DNA of 64,000 nt, taken from the NCBI GenBank assembly GCA_016777125.1, contig JADHSC010000001.1, positions 109,234 to 173,233 on the forward strand, given 5' to 3'. Positions 37,105 through 45,414 of this stretch are shown here, one piece after another. Positions within the stretch are counted from its first letter, which is position 1. Every line of letters starts with the position of its first letter. The notes beneath the pieces were generated by a model that saw only the letters and a list, made by a program, of their open reading frames with translations, was not told the origin of the DNA and searched no databases. The stretch is from Candidatus Poseidoniaceae archaeon (GTDB lineage: Archaea; Thermoplasmatota; Poseidoniia; Poseidoniales; Poseidoniaceae). A program made the position numbers and the translations under genes.

Positions 37105-38424
37105 TCAGTCTTCTCTGAAGATTGCTGCATACGGGACGTATGATTGCGTCTCGCCTACAGTTGTTGGATAAATGCCCCAATATGCTTCTCTCATCTGCTG
37201 ATTAGCATCCATACAAAGAACGACATCAGATGGCCTGTTATCCATAGGTTCACTGCCGTTTAAATGCTTGATGATCAGATCAATGTTTGAGATGTTTACG
37301 ACACCCCATCCAACCTGAGTACATGGAGCAACAGGAGAGATTGGCATAGTCCCGGATGTAGGATCCCATGTTGTAAACGTCGGATACCAAGCAGATATGT
37401 TCAACGCATGACGCATTTCTGAGTTTCTCATTGTAAAAGAGGATTCATCAGATGTGGCTCCATTGACGAGATAACCTCCACGTTCAGCAGAAGCACCCGA
37501 GCCCCAATCTCCAAATTCATCTCGGAGTTGATGGAGAACAAACGAAAGAATCCCAGCAGTGCGTGGTGTAGCAAAGGAAGTCCCGGACGTCTCATGATAG
37601 CCATCAGTATCGTCGTGATTCGGCAGGACTTGTGTCCAATCAGCAGCAATATCAGGATACGAGCCACTCATAGTTTCCTTTTGGTCATCACCTTCCTCTG
37701 CGTATCCAGAGATTCCAATAGACCAAGGAGGCCCTGCTGTAGCATCTTGGATGGCTGGAGAAGGTGTATTATCTGCAGCGCCTGTGTGGATTTTGTTTTG
37801 AACAACAACTGCCTCATAGGTTGCAGTTTCGATTCCAGGAACAGGGAGTGAACCAATGGCACCAAACGATGTGGAAATAATATCAACAAGCGGTTGATTT
37901 GCTGCTGCAAGGACTGCCTCGGTGGAAAATCCTTCAACAAAGAAGATGACTGCATCTGGATTTGCATCCAGAACCGCCCCTGTCACGGCTGTTCCATGCC
38001 CATCTTCAGGATCATCCAAAATGTGGATATTTGTTCCACCATCAGGGGAAGTTCCAATGATTTTAGTGCCATAAAAATAGACGATATCACTGGTGGTAAT
38101 GACATCCCAGCAGGTTTCTCTGTCTGCTTCATACCGTTCTTGCCAACTTCCCTCAAATGTGATACCACAGGTCATTGTTACACCCAACTGTTCCAAAAGC
38201 CAGTTTGGATAAATCTCATCGGTACGAAAGTGGTCGTGATAGACGTTTATCCCCGTATCAATCGGTGCTACTACGGAATAGTGACGCCAATCGGTGGATG
38301 TGTTTTGCTCAACAATCACAGGACTTGAACTCGAATCTGCAGTGAATTCATGAGCGATATATGCAAAGAATATCACACTGAAAATTAGAGCAGTAAGGCC
38401 AAAGGCAATTGGTTTTCTAGGCAT
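37105..38424 (-). CDS. Subtilisin-like (S8) serine protease, secreted
   Basis: Catalytic D (VVAPIDTGINVYHDHF), H (DGHGTAVTGAVLDA), S (TSGTSFATPRTAGILSFVL); signal at MPRKPIAFGLTALIFSVIFF (ORF track to 38490). Confidence 0.85.
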   Translation of the reverse strand: MPRKPIAFGLTALIFSVIFFAYIAHEFTADSSSSPVIVEQNTSTDWRHYSVVAPIDTGINVYHDHFRTDEIYPNWLLEQLGVTMTCGITFEGSWQERYEADRETCWDVITTSDIVYFYGTKIIGTSPDGGTNIHILDDPEDGHGTAVTGAVLDANPDAVIFFVEGFSTEAVLAAANQPLVDIISTSFGAIGSLPVPGIETATYEAVVVQNKIHTGAADNTPSPAIQDATAGPPWSIGISGYAEEGDDQKETMSGSYPDIAADWTQVLPNHDDTDGYHETSGTSFATPRTAGILSFVLHQLRDEFGDWGSGASAERGGYLVNGATSDESSFTMRNSEMRHALNISAWYPTFTTWDPTSGTMPISPVAPCTQVGWGVVNISNIDLIIKHLNGSEPMDNRPSDVVLCMDANQQMREAYWGIYPTTVGETQSYVPYAAIFRED

Positions 38425-38545
38425 TGGAATCACTTCCAAGAGCACCGCATCAAGAACATCGGAGGCATCCGCCATACCGTGTCGTGGCATGGGTGTATCA
38501 AGAACTCTGCGCCGACTTCAAATGCTCTGGCTTGTTGGCCACATC

Positions 38546-39094
38546 ATGGAGAATAGAGATGACCGTATGGTCTGGATTGATTTGGAGATGACAGGTTTAG
38601 ACATCTCTAAAGAGAAAATCATAGAGATTGCTACGGTCATTACAGATGGTGAATTGAACATCATCGCAGAAGGCCCCAACCTAGCAGTTTCAGTCGAAGA
38701 GACGCTTTTGGAAGGAATGGATGAATGGAATACTCGACATCATAATCGAAGTGGTTTGGTTGAGCGTGTTCGCAATAACTCGGTTACAGTGGAAGAAGCA
38801 GAACGGCAGACGATGGAATTTCTTCGTGAACATGTGAATGAAAACACAGCCCCACTATGTGGGAATTCAGTTTGGAATGATCGCCTCTTCCTCCAAAAAC
38901 AAATGCCTGAAATTGTTGAATTCCTTCATTACAGGATGATCGATGTATCAACTGTTAAGGAACTTGGACGGAGATGGTATCCCGAAGTATCACGATTCAA
39001 CAAGAAAGGAGCACACTTAGCTCTTGATGACATACTCGAATCAATTCAAGAACTTGCATATTTCAGGAAAAGGATTTTCATCTCCCATCAGTAA
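38546..39094 (+). CDS. orn: Oligoribonuclease (DEDDh 3'-5' exonuclease)
   Basis: MVWIDLEMTGLDISKEKIIEIATVITDGELNIIAEGP, CGNSVWNDRLFLQKQMPE, HLALDDILESIQELAYFRKRIF. Confidence 0.95.
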   Translation: MENRDDRMVWIDLEMTGLDISKEKIIEIATVITDGELNIIAEGPNLAVSVEETLLEGMDEWNTRHHNRSGLVERVRNNSVTVEEAERQTMEFLREHVNENTAPLCGNSVWNDRLFLQKQMPEIVEFLHYRMIDVSTVKELGRRWYPEVSRFNKKGAHLALDDILESIQELAYFRKRIFISHQ

Positions 39095-40184
39095 CAAACC
39101 CTTTCCATCTTCTCATGTATTCAACAAAGAGAGGGCTTAATTCAGCATCTCTTAATTTCTCAGGAGTGAATGGAGGCTTTGCAGGGGCGTAGTCCGTGGA
39201 AGCGCTGGAAAGAGCCCAATCTGGGAATGGCAAAGCAACCCGAGCGACACCGACTGCGTCAGCCCCTTCTTCGAGTAAAAAGTGAGCATCATTACCTGTC
39301 CATACAGAACCCGTAGAAATAATCGGTATACGGTGATCGATAAACTGTGAGATTTCTTTTGTAAGAGTCAGTCCCGTCGTATGCTCTTCGAATACATCCC
39401 AACACGATATATGCAGCCCTTCTATAGATTTAGAAAGTAATGATTCGCAGACAATGAGCGTATCTTCCAGAGTGATTCCTATGTCATCTGAAACAGGTGA
39501 TAGCCGCACAAGAAGAGAGAACTTCGAAGAGACAATCGCTCGTATCGCGTCAATTATTTTGTTGAGAAATGTCATTCTTTGAAGAACATCTCCTCCAAAT
39601 TCATCTGTTCTTCTGTTGGTCTTAGCCCCAAGGAATTGGGCGATGAGATAACCGTGAGCACCATGAAGTTCCACCCCATCGAACCCTGCTTCTTCGCATC
39701 GTTTTGCAGCATTGGCAAACGAAGCGATTGTTTCGTTCACTTCCTCTAGAGTCATTGGGCGAGAAGTTCCTTGTGAATCTGAGATGAAGTTTTCACTTGC
39801 TGAAACCGGTTGTTGTCCTGTAAGCGAAGATGGGCTCCTCATCCCTCCATGGAATAACTGAACAAAACTCTTAGAACCATATCGACGAATTTCATCAGCC
39901 AGACGAGAGAGACCAGGAACATGATGATCGCCCCATACCCCCATTTCCCCAGTCCAACCTTGACCAGATTCTTGAACATGGGAAGCTGCTGTCGTAATGA
40001 TTCCAAAACCGCCCTTGGCCCTTCGTTTCAGAAAATTGATTTCATTATCCGAAAGGCAACCATTCTCATGACTCTGTTTATTGGTCATAGCAGCAAGTAC
40101 TGAACGGTGAGGGATGACCATACCGTTTCGAAGAGTCCAAGACTCATCCATTGATACCATGTTCAGACCTACTTTTCTCGCCAT
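39078..40184 (-). CDS. NADH:flavin oxidoreductase / Old Yellow Enzyme family
   Basis: RRAKGGFGIITTAASHVQ, GFDGVELHGAHGYLIAQFLGAKTNRRTDEFGG, ISTGSVWTGNDAHFLLEEGADAVGVARVAL; likely starts at an internal Met. Confidence 0.9.
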   Translation of the reverse strand: MARKVGLNMVSMDESWTLRNGMVIPHRSVLAAMTNKQSHENGCLSDNEINFLKRRAKGGFGIITTAASHVQESGQGWTGEMGVWGDHHVPGLSRLADEIRRYGSKSFVQLFHGGMRSPSSLTGQQPVSASENFISDSQGTSRPMTLEEVNETIASFANAAKRCEEAGFDGVELHGAHGYLIAQFLGAKTNRRTDEFGGDVLQRMTFLNKIIDAIRAIVSSKFSLLVRLSPVSDDIGITLEDTLIVCESLLSKSIEGLHISCWDVFEEHTTGLTLTKEISQFIDHRIPIISTGSVWTGNDAHFLLEEGADAVGVARVALPFPDWALSSASTDYAPAKPPFTPEKLRDAELSPLFVEYMRRWKGFVTDGR

Positions 40185-41101
40185 GTTGGTGAATCAACAT
40201 CGACGCCTTTGTGCAGTGAAAGAATCTCTGCAAGTACTGCAATCGCAATCTCTTCTGGAGAATCTGCTCCAACATTGAGACCAATTGGACATCGAACATC
40301 TGAAAGATATGCTTGTTCAATTCCATCATCAATGCAAGCGGATTCAAAGGTTTGCCATTTAGAGCGACTTCCTATCGCACCAATTCGTGGAAATTCGTTA
40401 CCATCGAGAGAAGATTTACTCGATTGAGCTGTGTGTAAAATCATCTTTAAACGCTCAAGATCCTCTTGATAATCGTGCCCCAGAAGAAGGATATCCGAAA
40501 AACGAGACAGACTTTCATGCGTTTCATTTTCAAAGAAATCAACCACGCCCATTGCGTGTAATTCAACTGCATCCGGATACAGTCCCGAATGTGCAAACGC
40601 TTCGCGTGTATCTTGAACTGAATAATTCCATCCCGTTAGTGGAAGCAGTTTGGAAATAGCTTCTGAGCAATGCCCCCCTCCCATCAAAAGTATGTGTGGC
40701 ATTGGCATCATCAACTCCAACGCGATGGTTACTTGTCCACCGCAAAGAGAGTCAAGAGGTTGAACTTCATAGCCCTTCGCACCTTTGTTTAACCCGAACG
40801 TAACCACCTCAGATGTGGTCGTGGACTGAGTAAGCAACTCTTCACATCGGCTGAGTATCCTCTTTTCCAAACCAGCACCACCAACTGTACCAATCCAGGT
40901 GTTGTCTTTTCTCATCGCAAGCCGTGCACCAGATTTACCTGGCACACTACCTTTTGTTGCAACGACTGAAGCGAGAACTACCGATGAGTTGTGTTGTAAC
41001 TGTTCCAACACCCATCCCAGTACCCTTGCGGTCATATCCATCCGTTGTGATTGATACACATACGGTTTGCCCTTAGAACCAAGGTTCCTTAGCAACAGCA
41101 T
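40169..41101 (-). CDS. XdhC/CoxI-family molybdoenzyme maturation protein
   Basis: VVLASVVATKGSVPGKSGARLAMRKDNTWIGTVGGAGLEKRI; HILLMGGGHCSEAISKLLPLTGW; RCPIGLNVGADSPEEIAIAVLAEIL. Confidence 0.92.
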   Translation of the reverse strand: MLLLRNLGSKGKPYVYQSQRMDMTARVLGWVLEQLQHNSSVVLASVVATKGSVPGKSGARLAMRKDNTWIGTVGGAGLEKRILSRCEELLTQSTTTSEVVTFGLNKGAKGYEVQPLDSLCGGQVTIALELMMPMPHILLMGGGHCSEAISKLLPLTGWNYSVQDTREAFAHSGLYPDAVELHAMGVVDFFENETHESLSRFSDILLLGHDYQEDLERLKMILHTAQSSKSSLDGNEFPRIGAIGSRSKWQTFESACIDDGIEQAYLSDVRCPIGLNVGADSPEEIAIAVLAEILSLHKGVDVDSPTWREK

Positions 41102-41666
41102 TGAGTAATTCTAAATCTTCGGGAGTATCGATGTTCAGATGCAATGAATCGAAGTCAACCTCAACCGCTTGACAGTTTACAATATCCTTGAGTGGAACAT
41201 CTCCCTTTGAAAGATAAACTGAACGTATGTCTTCTTCTTCCAAGTAAAGAGGGTGACCCCCTCTTCCAGATGAGACTGGATATGTCGAAATCCCAGGATC
41301 TACTAACAACTTGATTATGTTCTCATCCCATCCAGGCCGATCAATTGGAACAATGAGAACCCGTTTGGGTAAGGAACCAAGTCGTTCAATCATCGAACGA
41401 AGACCGCATCGTATCGATTCTGTACGACCTAAATCTGGAGACGGATTAAGAACGACATTTACGCTTGGACATGCAAGCATAACATCTGCGAGAAGGTCAC
41501 TGTTCGTCACCGAAGTAATTGATGTCATTCCAGACCGATAAAGCCTATTCACGATATGATGAACCAATGGGTGGCCATTGATGTCGATCATAGCCTTGTG
41601 CTGGCCAAGTCTTCTCGAGAGCCCAGCTGCTAGGACTAACACCTCAATTGCTTTGGCCATGCTCAT
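41073..41666 (-). CDS. MobA/MocA-like nucleotidyltransferase (molybdopterin cytidylyl/guanylyltransferase family)
   Basis: VLVLAAGLSRRLGQHKAMIDINGHPLVHHIVNRL, VLIVPIDRPGW, SSGRGGHPLYL; overlaps xdhC-like gene. Confidence 0.88.
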   Translation of the reverse strand: MSMAKAIEVLVLAAGLSRRLGQHKAMIDINGHPLVHHIVNRLYRSGMTSITSVTNSDLLADVMLACPSVNVVLNPSPDLGRTESIRCGLRSMIERLGSLPKRVLIVPIDRPGWDENIIKLLVDPGISTYPVSSGRGGHPLYLEEEDIRSVYLSKGDVPLKDIVNCQAVEVDFDSLHLNIDTPEDLELLNAVAKEPWF

Positions 41667-41725
41667 GCGTAAGCGGCAAGTACATTCAGATTTCTGTTCA
41701 TAAACAGTCGAAGATTAGAAGTTTC

Positions 41726-42439
41726 ATGTCCTCAGAAGAAAGTACGGATCCATTTGAAAAATCGATGGAATTTCTAAGAGGCATATGCCAAATGGAACAC
41801 TTTCATTTGATAGAAACCTTTTCCCAAGGGATGATTCAAGTACGAGTCAAGGGTACTTCAGGGAGACACTACGAAGTAAAAGCAAAGCAACAATTACCTC
41901 ATCCAGGACTGAGTGAGAACTCGAATAGGAGGAGGAAAACGTGGTCTACTTCAGTCATTGGTGCGGCGTGGAAGAAAGATATCGAATCAAAAGACCAAAA
42001 TTTTACTGCAAGTCTTTGTTTGAACATCAATGAACAAAAAACCCACCTTCCAATTGGCGATAAGTTGGCATCACTGGCCCTCAGCCTACGTAATGATAAT
42101 GAATTAGCAATGGATATTGCCCTCGTTGCTCAATTCATTGTTTGTCCTCGAAACAAGTTGGAACATATTTTCACGTTTCAAGATGAGATGATTGTCACTC
42201 AGGACATGATTGACATGAATGATGAAGATGATGAAGAAATGGATTGGGAAGAAGAGGAAGAGTACTTCAATTCGCTCCAGATTATGGACCTCGAAGGAGA
42301 TATCGTTGATTTTGAACATAACATAGACCAAGTCGAAGAGGACCTCTTCCCCGATCTAAATAGAGCAGAGGATTTGGTTGACCATCTTATGAGAGCCTTT
42401 GATGTTCAAGAAGACCAACGAACTAGAGGTTCTTTGTGA
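41726..42439 (+). CDS. Hypothetical acidic protein
   Basis: Continuous frame, acidic stretch NDEDDEEMDWEEEEEYF; start chosen at MSSEESTD (ORF track from 41648). Confidence 0.55.
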   Translation: MSSEESTDPFEKSMEFLRGICQMEHFHLIETFSQGMIQVRVKGTSGRHYEVKAKQQLPHPGLSENSNRRRKTWSTSVIGAAWKKDIESKDQNFTASLCLNINEQKTHLPIGDKLASLALSLRNDNELAMDIALVAQFIVCPRNKLEHIFTFQDEMIVTQDMIDMNDEDDEEMDWEEEEEYFNSLQIMDLEGDIVDFEHNIDQVEEDLFPDLNRAEDLVDHLMRAFDVQEDQRTRGSL

Positions 42440-43571
42440 TCTCACGACCAATGATCATACGCTGTACTTGGCTACTTCCCTCATAGATTTGCATGACCTT
42501 TGCTGCTCTCATCAAGCGAGCGACTGGGTATTCCTCAGAATAACCATATCCACCATATACTTGCACTGCATCAGTTGATATTTTCATTGCAGCATCAGAT
42601 GCAAATCGCTTTGCATGGGCTGCTGATTCTGTATTTTTAACGCCTACATCTGCTTCTGAAGCAGACTTCCAAGTAAGCATACGGCTGGCTTCAATATCCG
42701 TTTTCATATCAGCAAGCATGAATTGGATTGCCTGATGACTGTGAAGGGGCTTACCGAAGGTTTGTCGCTCGCTACTGTATTGCAAGGCATGCTCATAAGC
42801 AGCTCTGGACAATCCTGTTGCATGTGCTGCAATGTTTGGTCGGCTCAAATCAAAGGCACTCATTGCATTCATCCATCCACCTGATTCGCTTTCACCAACG
42901 AGTTGATTCGCAGGAATACGTACATTATCGAAAGATATACTACGAGTATCACTGCATCGTTGACCCATGTTGGTTTCTTTCTTTCCAAGCGAAAGGCCTT
43001 CTCTATTGGATTCGACAATGAAACCAGACATGCCTTTGTAGCCAGCATCAGGATCAGTCTTGGCAAGAACGAAGAAAAAGTCAGCATATCCTGCTCCAGT
43101 AATCCACATCTTTGAGCCATTGATAACATATTCATCTCCATCCCTTACTGCAGTTGTTTTGATGGCTGCAACATCAGATCCTGCCCCAGGTTCTGTAATG
43201 GCATAGGATGCGAGAGCGCCTTCTTCGGCAACCTTTCGCAACCAGATATCTTTCTGAGCCTCAGTAGCTCCTGTTATGATTGGAGCACAGGCCAGAGCGG
43301 TTGCATAAGCAGCAGTCGCAAAACCAGGGTCGCCCCATGCAAGTTCCTCATTGACAAGAACTTCTTCCATGCAGCCTAATCCAGGCCCGCCGTATTTCTC
43401 TGGAATGTGAAGATTGAGTAGACCCATCTCATGAGCCATTTGAATGACTTCTTTTGGATAAACTGATTCTTCATCCCAATGCTCAGCATGAGGGCGTATT
43501 TCATCCACTGCAAATTCATGAGCAAGTTCACGAAGCATCTCTTGCATTTCATCAAGTTGGAAGTCGACCAT
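42423..43571 (-). CDS. Acyl-CoA dehydrogenase
   Basis: ASYAITEPGAGSDVAAIKTTAVRDGDEYVINGSKMWITGAGYADFFFVLAKTD, QVYGGYGYSEEYPVARLMRAAKVMQIYEGSSQVQRMIIGREI. Confidence 0.97.
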   Translation of the reverse strand: MVDFQLDEMQEMLRELAHEFAVDEIRPHAEHWDEESVYPKEVIQMAHEMGLLNLHIPEKYGGPGLGCMEEVLVNEELAWGDPGFATAAYATALACAPIITGATEAQKDIWLRKVAEEGALASYAITEPGAGSDVAAIKTTAVRDGDEYVINGSKMWITGAGYADFFFVLAKTDPDAGYKGMSGFIVESNREGLSLGKKETNMGQRCSDTRSISFDNVRIPANQLVGESESGGWMNAMSAFDLSRPNIAAHATGLSRAAYEHALQYSSERQTFGKPLHSHQAIQFMLADMKTDIEASRMLTWKSASEADVGVKNTESAAHAKRFASDAAMKISTDAVQVYGGYGYSEEYPVARLMRAAKVMQIYEGSSQVQRMIIGREITKNL

Positions 43572-43617
43572 GTCACCCCCACAGAGCGACCAAACATAAG
43601 TCTTGATTTCATTTCAA

Positions 43618-44721
43618 CTAACGATTAAGTTGTAAAACAACCAAGAAGACAAGGTAGAATAAAGCCAAACAGGCGCCTTCCCAACGCTCAAATCTGTAAG
43701 TTCGTCGCATGAAAATTAAGGCGAGAAGCACTCCCAATACTGTAGCGGGGGCTATAATCTCCATTGTAAGTCCGTTATCTTTTTCGCTGATTGATAATGG
43801 ATGGATCATTGAAGCGATACCAATCGAGAGAAGAGGGTCTGTGATATTTGACCCAATCAACGTTCCAATCGCAACACCCTTGCTTCTCTTTGCGGCCATC
43901 AACGCGATTGTGAGTTCAGGTAGGGAAGTACCGATTCCAGAAACTGTCGTACCCACAACGGAGTGAGGTACGTTAAGTTCGAGTGCTAAATGACAGGCCT
44001 TATCCACAAGGATGTTCGCAGCATATATTGCAAAACCAAGCCCTAGTATGATCATAATTGTATATGCTGCAGAACTCCAGTTTGATCCTTTGATTTCATA
44101 TTCGCCTGCTTCTTCAACTTCCTCAAGACGAATCGCTTCTCTTTTCATCAAAAGCCAGACAATATATGTCACGTACAACGTAGAGAGTATTGCTCCTTCC
44201 CAACGCTCTAATGTATCGTTTGTCCATACAAAAAAGATGAGTAAAAGCACCGATGAAAGCATGATTACTCCGTCTCTATTTAGCCAAGAAGGACGGACTT
44301 TCACAGACTTCGTCATCACAACGATTCCTAAAATGAGGGTTATTTGAACCAGAACAGACCCCAGTATACTCCCTATCGCAAAATCTGCTGAGCCGGCGGT
44401 ATTATCAGCCGCATCAAGGGCTGCAGAACTTGTAACGAGAATTTCTGGAAGCGAGGTTCCGATTGAAACAATTGTCAAACCAATAACAATCTCAGCAATC
44501 CCTGCCCTTCGCGCTAACCCCTTTGCTCCTTCGATAAAGAAATCTGCACTGGTAACGAGCAGGCCAAGCGAAAGCAGAAGAATTAACCCCATGATGATCA
44601 TCGAATTATCCGTTGTCATGTACTCAGCCAGGAGTATACCAATGAACAAAGCGCCTGTAATCAGCATTGCATTGAAGTGAATAAGTTGGGGAATTCCCAT
44701 CAACTCATCCTTTTTCTCCAT
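43618..44721 (-). CDS. Na+/Ca2+ exchanger family (CaCA) antiporter
   Basis: Two alpha repeats: SIGTSLPEILVTSSAA...GSILGSVLVQITLILG and GIGTSLPELTIALMAAKRSKGVAIGTLIGSNITDPLLSIG. Confidence 0.95.
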   Translation of the reverse strand: MEKKDELMGIPQLIHFNAMLITGALFIGILLAEYMTTDNSMIIMGLILLLSLGLLVTSADFFIEGAKGLARRAGIAEIVIGLTIVSIGTSLPEILVTSSAALDAADNTAGSADFAIGSILGSVLVQITLILGIVVMTKSVKVRPSWLNRDGVIMLSSVLLLIFFVWTNDTLERWEGAILSTLYVTYIVWLLMKREAIRLEEVEEAGEYEIKGSNWSSAAYTIMIILGLGFAIYAANILVDKACHLALELNVPHSVVGTTVSGIGTSLPELTIALMAAKRSKGVAIGTLIGSNITDPLLSIGIASMIHPLSISEKDNGLTMEIIAPATVLGVLLALIFMRRTYRFERWEGACLALFYLVFLVVLQLNR

Positions 44722-44805
44722 ACTCTTGCCAACCCCTCATGGGCTTTCATGCTTCTGCCAATCTAATTAGATAATATCAAGTTCTTAATGGAATTGGCAT
44801 AATCG

Positions 44806-45414
44806 ATGTGGAAGCGAGGTGCAGTCGAGTTTGTCGGCACTTTCGCTATGGTTTTCATTGGCTGCGGTAGTGTTGCAATGGAACGCTCATCTCTTGAAAT
44901 TTCTCTTGCATTTGGCCTCAGTGTTGGCCTTGTAATATTATCTCTAGGGCGATACTCTGGTGCCCATATTAATCCCGCAGTATCTATTGCTTTCTGGAGA
45001 AGAGGTGATCTTTCAAACAAAGATACCCTTTCTCATCTTATTGGCCAATTATGTGGAGGCGTTCTAGCAGGAGGGGTTCTAAGTGGAGCGGGACCTACCA
45101 TAAGGAATACCTCTTGGTTCAGTTTGATAGTGATTGAGATTGGAATAACATTCTTGCTCATGGCTTCAATTCTTCTCATTATACGAAAAACAGACAATTG
45201 GCTCCCTATTGCATTCGTCGTGGGTGCAACAGTAGCAGTATTGGCATTCATTTTTGGAGCATATACTGGAGCAAGTATGAATCCAGCACGTACATTCGGT
45301 CCAAATTTATTTTCTGGTGATGTTGAAATAATTCCAATTTATTGGTTGACAACAACACTTGGCGCTTGTCTTGCTGTTTGGCTTGAAGCCCTTATCCCAT
45401 CAAAGACTGAATAA
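44806..45414 (+). CDS. Aquaporin / MIP family channel
   Basis: Two NPA boxes, GAHINPAVSIAF and GASMNPARTFGPNLF; six hydrophobic segments. Confidence 0.94.
   Translation: MWKRGAVEFVGTFAMVFIGCGSVAMERSSLEISLAFGLSVGLVILSLGRYSGAHINPAVSIAFWRRGDLSNKDTLSHLIGQLCGGVLAGGVLSGAGPTIRNTSWFSLIVIEIGITFLLMASILLIIRKTDNWLPIAFVVGATVAVLAFIFGAYTGASMNPARTFGPNLFSGDVEIIPIYWLTTTLGACLAVWLEALIPSKTE

Noticed and set aside
31084-38424. The two S8 proteases as a recent tandem duplication
   Set aside because: Catalytic motifs are shared but surrounding sequences and architecture differ strongly; not a recent duplicate.
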